A stretch of 64,000 nt of DNA from Paraferrimonas haliotis (lineage in GTDB: Bacteria > Pseudomonadota > Gammaproteobacteria > Enterobacterales > Shewanellaceae): assembly GCF_002282895.1 (NCBI RefSeq), contig NZ_NRRB01000001.1:124001-188000 (forward strand), given 5' to 3'. Both the position numbers and the translations under genes were made by a program. Shown piece by piece: positions 8,844-17,658 of the stretch (position 1 is its first letter; every line of letters starts with the position of its first letter). The notes beneath the pieces were generated by a model. It searched no databases. It was not told where the DNA came from and saw only the letters and a program-made list of their open reading frames with translations.

Positions 8844-8915
8844 AACATTATCAGTAATCAAGACGGTATACTTGGCTGCATGAGCTAATTAGACTGCTAA
8901 GATATTTGCCCCGAA
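8844..8915 (+). pseudogene. decayed fragment of a second frdB 3' end
   Basis: Read in frame from 8844, this segment gives N-I-I-S-N-Q-D-G-I-L-G-C-M-S-stop-L-D-C-stop-D-I-C-P-E, matching frd[25 protein letters not shown] position by position with two nonsense changes (one in the Leu-Leu pair, one at Gln). The DNA is also clearly alignable with 7055-7126. Similarity ends abruptly on both sides. It must be a relic of a duplication or of a second iron-sulfur subunit gene. Confidence 0.8.
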
Positions 8916-8948
8916 TACAGACCCAATAAAGCCCTATAAAACTCACGC

Positions 8949-9458
8949 TCACTCGTAGCGATTAACGTTAAAGCCATAGCGCTGGTAATTGTCGACCAGC
9001 GTTAGGCCCAGCTTCAATAAGATTTTGTTGGAGGCAATGTTTTCAACCACGGCTTCCGCCATAATATTGGTTAACCCTAATTCATTGCGGGCGTAATCCA
9101 TGGTTGCTTGTGCCGCTTCATAGGCTAGGCCTTGCCCCCAATATTGAGGTAGCATGCGATAGCCAATGTCTGGTCGCTGCTCGTCGTCCAAATATTTTAC
9201 CCCACAAAAACCAATGACCTTGTTATCGCCTTTATGGATCAGCGCATAACGAGCGTAGCCATAACGTTGGTACTCTTCTTGCCATAAGTCGGTGATTAGT
9301 TTCATGGCGTCTTGACGGGTTTTAACCGTACCGGCATCGCCGGTGTAACGGCACACTTCTGGGTTGGTTGAAAACGCGAATACGGCGTCAACGTCGTCAA
9401 TGCAAAAGTGACGCATTTGCAGCCTTGGGGTGTCGATTAATATCTCTGGGACTTCCAT
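8949..9458 (-). CDS. GNAT N-acetyltransferase (RimJ/RimL-like)
   Basis: 169 residues with the single-domain GNAT fold: IDTPRLQMRHF at the N-terminus, the IGFCGVKYL strand, IGYRMLPQYWGQGLAYEAA holding the acetyl-CoA pyrophosphate loop (Q-x-x-G-x-A/G) and IMAEAVVENIASNKILLKLG near the C-terminus. This pattern is that of the RimJ/RimL group, which acetylates protein N-termini or small molecules; the substrate here is unknown. It starts 5 bp after the DUF899 gene, so the two form an operon. Confidence 0.88.
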   Translation of the reverse strand: MEVPEILIDTPRLQMRHFCIDDVDAVFAFSTNPEVCRYTGDAGTVKTRQDAMKLITDLWQEEYQRYGYARYALIHKGDNKVIGFCGVKYLDDEQRPDIGYRMLPQYWGQGLAYEAAQATMDYARNELGLTNIMAEAVVENIASNKILLKLGLTLVDNYQRYGFNVNRYE

Positions 9459-9463
9459 TTTTA

Positions 9464-10066
9464 CTACTCCAATACGTTGTCGTCACCGTCTTCCAGCTTG
9501 CGAGGCTTAATCCAGTAATTAAATTGAGGAGTCCACTGGGCTTCACCAATACCCGCCAGTCCCAACAAAGGCCAGGCGGCACAATACAGATCGCCAGGGC
9601 CAAAGGCGCAATGGTTGGTGCGATAAATAACGCCGTCGCGAAGCTCATAAACAACCGCACCGGGCATATTGTCGTAACCCTGCTGGGCCACTTGTTGCTT
9701 CATGTAATCACCGCCACCGTGGGAGGCCAATCGAAAACCCCAGTTGCGACTGTTAGCGAATGTTCGCATGGTGTGAATGTCGTTTTTCGAAACTAAAACC
9801 ACCGACAGGGCAGACTCCAAATGGGGCAGAATACCGTTAATACCATCGCCCCAAAGTGTGCAGTAACGACAGGCTTCACCCATATTATGGATCATCAATA
9901 ATTTGGTTTTTCCGGCAAACAGCTCAGATAAAGCCACCTCGCCGGATAAGGTCTGCAAGCGATAATCGGCAATTGGCTCACCGCTAATCGCTTGCCGCAT
10001 TTGATTGAGCTGGGTGACCTTCTCCAAAATTTCTTGTTCTAGCTGTTCAATTTGAGCAATAGACAT
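9464..10066 (-). CDS. DUF899 thioredoxin-like protein
   Basis: 200 residues from the ATG at 10066, preceded by AAGGGG; the longer frame to 10135 has no such site. An N-terminal helix is followed by an AhpC/TSA-like fold: LFAGKTKLLMIHNMGEACRYCTLWGDG with a C-x-x-C pair in the usual DUF899 position, then VLVSKND and the Trp-rich C-terminal part. DUF899 members are thought to be redox proteins but have no proven substrate. Operon with the GNAT gene downstream. Confidence 0.8.
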   Translation of the reverse strand: MSIAQIEQLEQEILEKVTQLNQMRQAISGEPIADYRLQTLSGEVALSELFAGKTKLLMIHNMGEACRYCTLWGDGINGILPHLESALSVVLVSKNDIHTMRTFANSRNWGFRLASHGGGDYMKQQVAQQGYDNMPGAVVYELRDGVIYRTNHCAFGPGDLYCAAWPLLGLAGIGEAQWTPQFNYWIKPRKLEDGDDNVLE

Positions 10067-10331
10067 AAGCGACCCCTTGTTTGTTATTACCCTAAGATGG
10101 TTGCTTAGCGTCAATAAGTAAAGCGGTGTGGTCAATCAAGGCAAACAGGCAGAGTAGCGATACTGCTGCTAAAATTAGCTGGCAAAAGTAGGGGAACTCA
10201 GCGAGCAAAATGCCCTCTAATAGCTGCTTTGTACTGTTTTTTCTGCTTTTTTATAACCGCGTTAATGTCACGTTTTCACACATCAATGGCGAGAATTGAT
10301 AAAGAGGCTATAAATGCGTCAAAGAAACCAG

Positions 10332-10345
10332 TATACTAGCGCCGC
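10332..10345 (+). promoter_or_regulatory. candidate -10 and discriminator for EF-G2
   Basis: TATACT (10332-10337) followed by AGCGCCGC, again a GC-rich discriminator, 40 bp before the elongation factor start. The -35 is not obvious. The remaining 200 bp of this intergenic stretch (10136-10331) shows nothing else recognisable. Confidence 0.4.
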
Positions 10346-10376
10346 AAATTTTGAACCTAACAAGTAGATTAACCAA

Positions 10377-12461
10377 ATGACTGACTTATCAAAATACAGA
10401 AATATCGGTATTTTCGCGCACGTTGATGCGGGTAAAACAACCACGACTGAGCGTATCCTTAAACTGACCGGTAAAATTCACAAAACCGGTGAAGTGCATG
10501 ATGGCGAATCAACTACCGACTTCATGGAACAGGAAGCTGAGCGCGGTATTACTATTCAGTCGGCCGCGACCACTTGTTTCTGGAAAGACCATCGCATGAA
10601 CATCATCGATACTCCAGGACACGTTGACTTCACTGTTGAAGTATACCGTTCTCTTAAAGTACTAGACGGTGGTGTAGGTGTATTCTGTGGTTCTGGTGGT
10701 GTTGAGCCGCAATCAGAAACCAACTGGCGCTATGCAAACGAATCTGAAGTTGCTCGTCTAATTTTCGTAAACAAATTAGACCGTATGGGTGCAGACTTCT
10801 ACCGCGTTGTAGACCAAGTTAAAAACGTACTTGGCGCGAACCCATTGGTAATGACTCTACCAATCGGTATCGAAGACGATTTCACAGGTGTTGTTGACGT
10901 ACTAAGCCAAAAAGCTTACGTATGGGATGACTCTGGCCTTCCAGAAAACTTCGAAGTACAAGACATTCCTGCCGACATGGTTGAGAAAGCTGCGGAATAC
11001 CGTGAAGCACTCATCGAGTCTGCAGTAGAGTTGGACGACGACCTAATGATGGCTTACATGGACGGCGAAGAGCCTTCTTTGGAAGACATTAAGCGTTGTA
11101 TCCGTGAAGGTACTCGTACCATGCACTTCTTCCCAACTTACTGTGGTTCTGCCTTTAAAAACAAAGGTGTTCAATTGGTTCTTGACGCGGTTATTGATTA
11201 CCTACCAAGCCCAACTGAAGTTGATCCTCAGCCTCTTACTGACGAAGAAGGCCAAGAAACTGGCGAACACGCTATTGTTTCTGCCGATGAGCCATTACGT
11301 GCCTTGGCATTTAAGATCATGGACGACCGTTTCGGTGCCTTGACCTTTATCCGCATCTACTCAGGTGTAATGGAGAAAGGTATGACCGTACTTAACTCTT
11401 ACACAGGTAAAACTGAGCGTATCGGCCGTATGGTTGAAATGCACGCAGACGAGCGTACTGAACTGACTCGTGCCCAAGCCGGTGACATCATCGCTGTTGT
11501 TGGTATGAAGAACGTTCAAACCGGTCACACTTTATGTGCTACCGATGCGCCTTGTACTCTAGAGCCAATGATCTTCCCTGAGCCAGTAATCTCGATTGCT
11601 GTTGCGCCTAAGGACAAAGGTTCTGTTGAGAAAATGGGTATCGCTATCGGTAAGATGGTTGCAGAAGATCCATCGTTCGTTGTTGAAACTGACGAAGATT
11701 CTGGCGAAACCATCCTTAAAGGTATGGGTGAACTTCACCTAGACATTAAAGTAGACATCTTGAAGCGTACCTACGGCGTTGAGCTAGTAGTTGGTAAGCC
11801 ACAAGTAGCCTACCGTGAAACTATTACTCAACAAGTTGAAGACAGCTACACGCACAAGAAGCAGTCTGGTGGTTCTGGTCAATTCGGTAAGATCGATTAC
11901 CGCATCAAGCCAGGCGAGCAAGGCTCAGGCTTCAAGTTCAGCTCTTCAGTTGTTGGTGGTAACGTACCGAAAGAATTCTGGCCTGCCGTTGAGAAAGGTT
12001 TTGCAGCCATGATGGAAAACGGTGTTCTAGCTGGCTTCCCAGTACTAGACGTTGAAGTTGAGCTATACGACGGTGCTTTCCACGCAGTTGACTCGTCAGC
12101 TATCGCGTTCGAAATCGCTGCTAAAGGCGCATTCCGTCAATCGATTCCAAAAGCTGGCGCACAACTTCTTGAGCCAATCATGAAAGTTGACGTGTTCACT
12201 CCAGAAGACCACGTTGGTGACGTAATCGGTGACTTGAACCGTCGTCGCGGCATGATCTCTGGTCAAGAAGCGGGCGCAACAGGTGTTCGTATTAAGGGTG
12301 ACGTACCACTATCTGAAATGTTCGGATACATTGGTCACCTGCGTACTATGACTTCTGGTCGTGGTCAGTTCTCTATGGAGTTCAGCCACTACGCACCATG
12401 TCCTGCTAACGTTGCAGAGCAAGTCATTGCTGCTGAGAAAGAAAAGCAAGCTAACAAGTAA
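10377..12461 (+). CDS. fusA: elongation factor G 2 (stand-alone EF-G paralogue)
   Basis: 694-residue translational GTPase with all EF-G domains. G motifs: AHVDAGKT (15-22), the switch I region [19 protein letters not shown] and the GSAFKNKG stretch. Domain [18 protein letters not shown] and domain [13 protein letters not shown] are present. The sequence ([27 protein letters not shown]) fits the second EF-G of marine gammaproteobacteria, and the gene stands alone rather than in the rpsL-rpsG-tuf operon, so a canonical fusA should exist elsewhere. Strongly biased codon use (GGT, CGT, GTA/GTT) suggests high expression. Whether it translocates or mainly recycles ribosomes cannot be decided. Confidence 0.92.
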   Translation: MTDLSKYRNIGIFAHVDAGKTTTTERILKLTGKIHKTGEVHDGESTTDFMEQEAERGITIQSAATTCFWKDHRMNIIDTPGHVDFTVEVYRSLKVLDGGVGVFCGSGGVEPQSETNWRYANESEVARLIFVNKLDRMGADFYRVVDQVKNVLGANPLVMTLPIGIEDDFTGVVDVLSQKAYVWDDSGLPENFEVQDIPADMVEKAAEYREALIESAVELDDDLMMAYMDGEEPSLEDIKRCIREGTRTMHFFPTYCGSAFKNKGVQLVLDAVIDYLPSPTEVDPQPLTDEEGQETGEHAIVSADEPLRALAFKIMDDRFGALTFIRIYSGVMEKGMTVLNSYTGKTERIGRMVEMHADERTELTRAQAGDIIAVVGMKNVQTGHTLCATDAPCTLEPMIFPEPVISIAVAPKDKGSVEKMGIAIGKMVAEDPSFVVETDEDSGETILKGMGELHLDIKVDILKRTYGVELVVGKPQVAYRETITQQVEDSYTHKKQSGGSGQFGKIDYRIKPGEQGSGFKFSSSVVGGNVPKEFWPAVEKGFAAMMENGVLAGFPVLDVEVELYDGAFHAVDSSAIAFEIAAKGAFRQSIPKAGAQLLEPIMKVDVFTPEDHVGDVIGDLNRRRGMISGQEAGATGVRIKGDVPLSEMFGYIGHLRTMTSGRGQFSMEFSHYAPCPANVAEQVIAAEKEKQANK

Positions 12462-12478
12462 GCTTTTTAGCTCTCAAT

Positions 12479-12507
12479 AAAAAACGCCGCTTTTGCGGCG
12501 TTTTTTT
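12479..12507 (+). terminator. intrinsic terminator after EF-G2
   Basis: AAAACGCCGC / GCGGCGTTTT, 10-bp stem with a TTTT loop and a seven-T run, 18 bp past the stop. A-run on the other side also lets it act on the converging oxidoreductase gene. Confidence 0.9.
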
Positions 12508-12553
12508 ATGGGCTCGAGTTAGTGGCTAAAGCTCTGCGACTATAACTCAGTGG

Positions 12554-13543
12554 CTACAGCTCAACGATGAGCTTACCTGTATTCGCACCACTAAACAGTA
12601 GGTTCACACCGTCAATGGCACTTTCTAAGCCGTTTAAGGTGTGCACCTTGTGCTCCAGCTTACCTTGCTGCAGGTAACCCAATAAGCCTTGGGTGATTTC
12701 AGCACCACGATGATAGTGATCGGTAATGGTAAAGCCTTCAATGCGAGCACGACGCTTAATCAGGTTTATCCAACTTGGCGCGGGTGCTGGCGTTGCTGAG
12801 TGATAATCGGCAATAAGACCACACACGGCTACACGACCATGGGGATTAATGCGCTCAATCACATGATGCTGCACTTCACCTCCGGTGTTTTCAAACATCA
12901 AATCGACGCCATTAGGGGTTAATGCCAGCAACTTTTCCGCGACGTTATCGGTTTTGTAGTTAATAACGCCCTGACAGCCCAGCTGTGTTAGCCAGTCGCA
13001 TTTATCATCGCTACCGGCAACACCCACCACGTTAAGGCCGTCGGCCACCGCCATTTGCACCACCACAGAGCCAACGGCACCGGCGGCACCGGTGACCACA
13101 ATGGTCTGATTCGGCTTGGCTTCGAGAATGTCTTTATAACCAATGTAGGCGGTCATGCCTGGCATGCCTAACGCTGACAAAGCTAACTCTGCGCTCACGC
13201 CTTCTGGTAGCACAGTCATACCGGTACCATTACTCAGCAGTTGCTCGGTCCAGCCAGTAATGCCGGTCACTCGCGCACCCACAGGAAACTTAGGGTGATT
13301 CGATTCGGTGACCGTGCCTACGCCAATGGCGCGCATGACTTCGCCAATTTGCACCGGTGGAATGTAGCTGTTTGGATCCGGTGATACCCAGCCTCGCATT
13401 GCAGGATCTAACGATAAATGACTAACGGCAATACGAAATTCGTCGCTTTTAAGCGGCTCTTCAGGGCGAGAAACCACCTCAAAGGTGTCTTGGTTAATGT
13501 GGGCTTCGGGATACGCTTTTAACACAATGGCTTGATAGCTCAT
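12554..13543 (-). CDS. NADP-dependent MDR oxidoreductase (CurA/PTGR-like)
   Basis: 329 residues of the medium-chain dehydrogenase superfamily without catalytic zinc ligands. N-terminal part has LSLDPAMRGW, typical of the leukotriene B4 dehydrogenase/curcumin reductase group; the NADPH-binding motif is GAAGAVGSVVVQMA, and FENTGGEV and the IARIEGF-like segment follow. These enzymes reduce alpha,beta-unsaturated ketones and aldehydes. Its own promoter region faces that of the SDR gene at 13678, so the two redox genes are divergent neighbours. Confidence 0.88.
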   Translation of the reverse strand: MSYQAIVLKAYPEAHINQDTFEVVSRPEEPLKSDEFRIAVSHLSLDPAMRGWVSPDPNSYIPPVQIGEVMRAIGVGTVTESNHPKFPVGARVTGITGWTEQLLSNGTGMTVLPEGVSAELALSALGMPGMTAYIGYKDILEAKPNQTIVVTGAAGAVGSVVVQMAVADGLNVVGVAGSDDKCDWLTQLGCQGVINYKTDNVAEKLLALTPNGVDLMFENTGGEVQHHVIERINPHGRVAVCGLIADYHSATPAPAPSWINLIKRRARIEGFTITDHYHRGAEITQGLLGYLQQGKLEHKVHTLNGLESAIDGVNLLFSGANTGKLIVEL

Positions 13544-13677
13544 GAAAGATTCCTTGTTAATTCAAACGTGCGTTTTATAGCCTACTGTTTGCCTTGTCTC
13601 AGGTAAATACGCAATTCGCTAATTGGTATGCTTTTGTGCTAGTTTTTAAGTTCATTAATGCATAAAAAGGACGACTT

Positions 13678-14406
13678 ATGACCAATAAAAAACTGGTTGT
13701 CATTACCGGCGCAAGCTCTGGTTTTGGAATGGCAATGGCGCAGGAATTTTCTAAAGACGGTTACCCCTTGCTGCTGTTAGCACGGCGTGTCGACAAAATG
13801 CAGGCATTAAATTTACCTAATGCATTGTGTCGCGAAGTAGATGTCACCGATAAAGCAGGATTTGAAGCGGCGGTACGAGAAGCGGAAGCGCAGTATGGTA
13901 AAACCGACTTATTGGTCAATAATGCTGGGGTGATGCTTCTAGGCGATATTGCCAGCCAAGACAGTGCCGAGTGGAAAACCATGCTGGATGTGAATGTCAT
14001 GGGGGTTATGAATGGCATGCAGATCGTGATGGCGGACATGCGCGAACGTAAATCCGGTACCATTATTAATTTGTCCTCCATCGCCGGAATTCAGCCTTTT
14101 GGAAACCACGCTGCCTATTGCGCCAGTAAATATGGTGTACGCGGATTAACCCAAACCGCTCGCATGGAAATGAGCCCTCATAATGTTCGCGTAATAGCCG
14201 TAGAGCCGGGTGCAGTAACTACTGAACTGTTGGGTCATACTACAGATAAGAACATTATTGACGGTTATAACCAATGGAAAAACGCCGTGGGTGCGGTAAA
14301 CATTACCGCCGAGGATGTCGCTCGAACCATAAAGTTTTCCTACGAATTGCCACAAAGTGTGTTATTGCGAGAAATCGTTATTACCGACACCATGCAAGAT
14401 GCCTAG
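13678..14406 (+). CDS. SDR family NAD(P)-dependent oxidoreductase
   Basis: 242 residues of the classical short-chain dehydrogenase type: cofactor motif TGASSGFG (10-17), NNAGVM, the catalytic Ser in INLSSIAG and the YCASK Tyr-x-x-x-Lys pair. Closest in layout to the YdfG-like serine/3-hydroxy acid dehydrogenases, but the substrate cannot be read from sequence. AAGGA lies before the ATG. Divergent from the MDR oxidoreductase. Confidence 0.9.
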   Translation: MTNKKLVVITGASSGFGMAMAQEFSKDGYPLLLLARRVDKMQALNLPNALCREVDVTDKAGFEAAVREAEAQYGKTDLLVNNAGVMLLGDIASQDSAEWKTMLDVNVMGVMNGMQIVMADMRERKSGTIINLSSIAGIQPFGNHAAYCASKYGVRGLTQTARMEMSPHNVRVIAVEPGAVTTELLGHTTDKNIIDGYNQWKNAVGAVNITAEDVARTIKFSYELPQSVLLREIVITDTMQDA

Positions 14407-14457
14407 CCACCTTTAGCACTAAATAAATGAACAGTTCGCCAGTATAAGGACGTCGTT

Positions 14458-15210
14458 ATGAAATTCATCAAAATAGCAGCAGTGTTGGCGTTATCAAGCC
14501 TATTGGCTGGGTGCCCCATTGACGGTAATGACGGTGCTAATGGAGCCCAAGGACCGGCGGGCGCTCAAGGTCCTGCCGGACCCGCAGGCGCGCCAGGGCC
14601 GGCTGGAGAAGCTGGCATACATTGCTGGGATACCAATCAAAATGGCATAAACGACCCTGAGGAAGACATCAATAAAGATGGGTTGTGGAATGTATTTGAT
14701 TGTCGTATTACCAATGCAGGTGAACAACATCCGGATGCTCAGTATAACTTCCAACATTTTTGTGAGGCGTTTGCCAATCTAGGTCAATTCCCTCAAGGTT
14801 GCCCGTCAGACTCGCACACCACCCCAACCGGCACCTTAACAGCCATGATCCCAAGTCAATTTGATGGCGCTTATCAAACCTGCAGCGATTTATCGATATC
14901 GGTTGAGGGCAACATCGCTTTTTGGTCATTGGATAACGGTTTTATTTCCAGCTCGCAGGTTTTCCAAATCTCGGAAAATGACATGTGTCGAAGCGCTTGT
15001 GATGGCGACCCTCGCTGCGTCGCTTCTGAGTGGCATCTGAGAGCGGGTGTTGGTGCAGGTGATTGTCAGCTTTACTATCATTCCGACTCATTAACGCAAT
15101 CTTATAAGCGCCAATGCGGTATTGATATACCCGATGCAGGAATGAGTGCAGCAGAGGTTTGCTTGCTCGCGTTAGGGAGTGACACTGTGTGGCATGCTCA
15201 ATGCCCTTAG
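14458..15210 (+). CDS. collagen-like lipoprotein with PAN-type domain
   Basis: 250 residues. A lipoprotein signal (LLAGC, Cys19) is followed by a run of about 13 Gly-X-Y triplets (GANGAQGPAGAQGP and onward), then D-x-N-x-N-G-x-x-D and D-I-N-K-D-G-L calcium-loop-like segments, and a Cys-rich C-terminal domain. The stretch DMCRSACDGDPRCVASEW...DCQLYYHS looks like a PAN/apple fold. It is probably an envelope lipoprotein on a short collagenous stalk. Ligand and partner are unknown. It follows the SDR gene by 50 bp but is probably a separate function. Confidence 0.7.
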   Translation: MKFIKIAAVLALSSLLAGCPIDGNDGANGAQGPAGAQGPAGPAGAPGPAGEAGIHCWDTNQNGINDPEEDINKDGLWNVFDCRITNAGEQHPDAQYNFQHFCEAFANLGQFPQGCPSDSHTTPTGTLTAMIPSQFDGAYQTCSDLSISVEGNIAFWSLDNGFISSSQVFQISENDMCRSACDGDPRCVASEWHLRAGVGAGDCQLYYHSDSLTQSYKRQCGIDIPDAGMSAAEVCLLALGSDTVWHAQCP

Positions 15211-15224
15211 CTTATTTTAAGAGC

Positions 15225-15518
15225 TTACTTTAAGGTATCGTACTTGAGCCTAAGCTCAATAAGCTCTTTTCTTAGTTCGGCGGTAGGGTTTAAATCGTAC
15301 TCTTGTTGCTTGTCGTGAATTTTGGCAAGCAACTCCACTTTCGGCGGGATAAAACCGGCATCCGCTAAAAAACGGTTCACCGCCCGAGTTTCTTTGGGCG
15401 CTCTAAAATAGCCATCAAGCTCTAAGGGCTTAGCTTTGTGCGGGTTATTATCTAACCCGCCAGCTTGCTCAAGCTTTTTTAAACTGCGAGCGATGTGTGC
15501 ATCAAGAAAGTCGGCCAT
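15225..15518 (-). CDS. DUF1992 (DnaJ homologue subfamily C member 28-type) protein
   Basis: 97 residues carrying the DUF1992 signature: IARSLKKLEQAGGLDNNPHKAKPLEL, then VNRFLADAGFIPPKVELLAKI. The family keeps a short domain named for human DNAJC28 but lacks a J domain, and its role is unknown; a chaperone link is only inferred. Predominantly helical, no signal peptide. Convergent with the collagen-like lipoprotein gene, with 14 bp between stops. Confidence 0.85.
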   Translation of the reverse strand: MADFLDAHIARSLKKLEQAGGLDNNPHKAKPLELDGYFRAPKETRAVNRFLADAGFIPPKVELLAKIHDKQQEYDLNPTAELRKELIELRLKYDTLK

Positions 15519-15546
15519 GTCGTACTCTAAGGGTTTGTAATAAAAC

Positions 15547-16509
15547 TTAGCGACACGCAGCGCTGATGGCGCGAGTCATGCTACCTATTTCCGAGGCAAG
15601 TTGCTTATCGCCAGTAAGCTCAACCTTGTTATGCCAAGTGTGAATTTCAGCGTCACTGGCGTCGTAATCACCTAATCTAATTTCGGTGTTGCCGTCGGTT
15701 AAATACCACCTACCGGGATAGGTGTTATCTTGATAAAAAACGACATTAGCGCGGCTAAAGTCGAGGGTTCCTTCCGAGCTGCGACTGGTGCGATCCGTTA
15801 TATTTTGATCCAAATTGAAGCTGTAGAAACTGGTTTCGTGACTGTAACTGTAGTTGACTTTCATTTTGCAGTTACTGATGTCGCCCGAGTAAATCATTGA
15901 GCGGGCGTAATGGCGCATGTTCACATCAAGGTGCTCGGGACTTGTTGTCCAATTAATCCGATAACTAAAGTATTTTTCCAGCAGCCCGGGCAGTTGCGCC
16001 ATGGCTTTAGCACCGTCGCGAGCTAATTGCCGTTGCTGCGCTTGCTGATTCGGTTGTTGTGAGGCGATAACACCAGAAGTATGACGGCCGCTATTAAGCG
16101 ATGAATAGCCTCTAACGTTAACGTTACCACTGAGCAGCGCATCGCCTGTTACCAATGCGTCACCGGACACTCGAGCATTACCTTCAACAATCGCATCGCC
16201 TTCAATGACAGCATTTCCAGATATACGAGCCTTATCGGCAACGCTGGCATTGCCGCGAATAATGGCGTTGCCTTGAATGCGAGCATAACCTTCCACCGTG
16301 GCGGATTGGCAAACCGCAGCGGTGGGCGCAATAAAGACCCGTTCGCCAACAAAAGCGCCATGGCCAACAAAGCCACCAGGGGCAGGATTTCGATCGCGGT
16401 TATTGGTGTAAATGTAGCCCTCTTCGCCGGGACAGCTTGCCGAGGTTGCGGCCTGAGCGGTATTGGCTAGTGCTAATAGCATCACCATTAACAATAATGG
16501 ACGTTGCAT
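15547..16509 (-). CDS. exported beta-helix protein with hexapeptide-like repeats
   Basis: 320 residues from the ATG at 16509 (GAGA nine bases upstream; another ATG at 16524 adds five residues). A signal peptide ends in NTAQA. Residues about 60-140 consist of repeating six-residue rungs (ARIQGN-AIIRGN-ASVADK-ARISGN-AVIEGD and onward), as in left-handed beta-helices such as YdcK-like and transferase-type proteins. No acyltransferase active-site His is evident, so a structural role is likelier. The C-terminal half is beta-rich with few Cys and no known family. Leftward block with the LRR lipoprotein and octamer-repeat gene. Confidence 0.7.
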   Translation of the reverse strand: MQRPLLLMVMLLALANTAQAATSASCPGEEGYIYTNNRDRNPAPGGFVGHGAFVGERVFIAPTAAVCQSATVEGYARIQGNAIIRGNASVADKARISGNAVIEGDAIVEGNARVSGDALVTGDALLSGNVNVRGYSSLNSGRHTSGVIASQQPNQQAQQRQLARDGAKAMAQLPGLLEKYFSYRINWTTSPEHLDVNMRHYARSMIYSGDISNCKMKVNYSYSHETSFYSFNLDQNITDRTSRSSEGTLDFSRANVVFYQDNTYPGRWYLTDGNTEIRLGDYDASDAEIHTWHNKVELTGDKQLASEIGSMTRAISAACR

Positions 16510-16650
16510 AGGTTTCTCGCGCATGTGATTTTTTAGAGTGAGTATCCCTTCATCATATAAAACCCGCTCAAGAGTGCAACTTTCAGTGACTAAAGCGAGG
16601 GAAAGCTCTCACAAGGTTTTGTAAGAGCTTTATCGTGGTGGCGATATGGA

Positions 16651-17595
16651 CTAGTAACTCAGCTCGGCTATCCAGTCGATGTTGCCTAAGTAGCTTAAGG
16701 TGTCGGCATCAAAGTCGTTGCCTTCGAGTAGGGCTTTTTTCAGTGCCGAATTGTTGGTGAAGCGGATCTGCTTGAGCTGGTTGTTGCGCAGGTATAGGTT
16801 GGTAAGTTCAACGTTATTACTGAGGTCAATTTCTGTGATTGGACTATTCTCTATTGTGACGTATTGAACGGCTGTGTTTGCGCTTAGGTCAATATGTTGA
16901 ATTAAGCTTTGGCCAATGCGTAAGTGTTTCAAATTTAAAAACTCGTTCAGTGTTAACTCTGATAATTGGTTGTTATTGAGAATCAAAGCATACAGTTGCT
17001 CTGCTTGTGAGAGGCTAAACTGGCTTAAAGACTGAGAGCGAATTAGCAGGGATTTAAGAGCTGGGAGGTTACTCCCATGAAATGAGGCGAGGCTATCGTC
17101 GCTACGAACTTCGATTTCTCTTAGTTCCGGCATGTCAGCAATGGTTAGCTCTTTTAGTTTCGACTCTCGGTAAGAGTTTGAAAGATAGATTTGTTGCAAA
17201 TTTTCGTTACCAGAAAAACGAATGGTTTCAAGCGAGCTGTTTCTCGAAAGAAACAATTCTTCTAGACGGGAAAGATTGGTTAAATCAAGTGATTGAATAC
17301 TGCTATCAATAATTTGCAGTGTTTTAAGTGAAACTAATTTGCTTAAGTTATTGACTGCCGTTACGTCTACCCCGTTGCAATAAAAATGCAACACGTCTTC
17401 AGGCTCATACCAACCATAAGCCTCGCTGTATTTTAAAAGGCAGTCATTGGCGGCATCGGAGCCAAGATCAATGGAGTCAAGAATGGATCTCGGTGGTTCA
17501 ACCGTATCGTCACTGCTGCCACAGCCAGTTGCTCCTAAAGTTATTGTCATGACCAGTGCGGCTATGAATGCACGCTTATTGTTTAACAGTTCCAT
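16651..17595 (-). CDS. leucine-rich-repeat lipoprotein
   Basis: 314 residues. Lipobox LGATGC puts the lipidated Cys at 25. After a short linker and a Cys pair around 53 and 72, residues from about 80 to the end are leucine-rich repeats of 20-23 residues (LSLKTLQIIDSSIQSLDL, LSRLEELFLSRNSS and on), one of them with the classic NNVELTNLYLRNNQL form. Such repeats make a protein-binding arc; the ligand is unknown. AAGGAG lies nine bases before the ATG. It follows the octamer-repeat gene by 63 bp and is probably cotranscribed, so that gene's phase state may affect it. Confidence 0.75.
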   Translation of the reverse strand: MELLNNKRAFIAALVMTITLGATGCGSSDDTVEPPRSILDSIDLGSDAANDCLLKYSEAYGWYEPEDVLHFYCNGVDVTAVNNLSKLVSLKTLQIIDSSIQSLDLTNLSRLEELFLSRNSSLETIRFSGNENLQQIYLSNSYRESKLKELTIADMPELREIEVRSDDSLASFHGSNLPALKSLLIRSQSLSQFSLSQAEQLYALILNNNQLSELTLNEFLNLKHLRIGQSLIQHIDLSANTAVQYVTIENSPITEIDLSNNVELTNLYLRNNQLKQIRFTNNSALKKALLEGNDFDADTLSYLGNIDWIAELSY

Positions 17596-17619
17596 GGCGT
17601 AATGCTCCTTGTTTTAAGA

Positions 17620-17641
17620 GCCGAGCCACGTGTGACTCGGC
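17620..17641 (-). other. hairpin between the octamer-repeat gene and the LRR gene
   Basis: Stem GCCGAG/CTCGGC (17620-17625 with 17636-17641) plus two more pairs beyond a mismatch; on the minus strand it is followed by TCTTAAAAC, a poor U-run. It could attenuate or stabilise the intergenic RNA rather than terminate it fully. Confidence 0.4.
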
Positions 17642-17658
17642 CCAATCGTTGAGATGCT

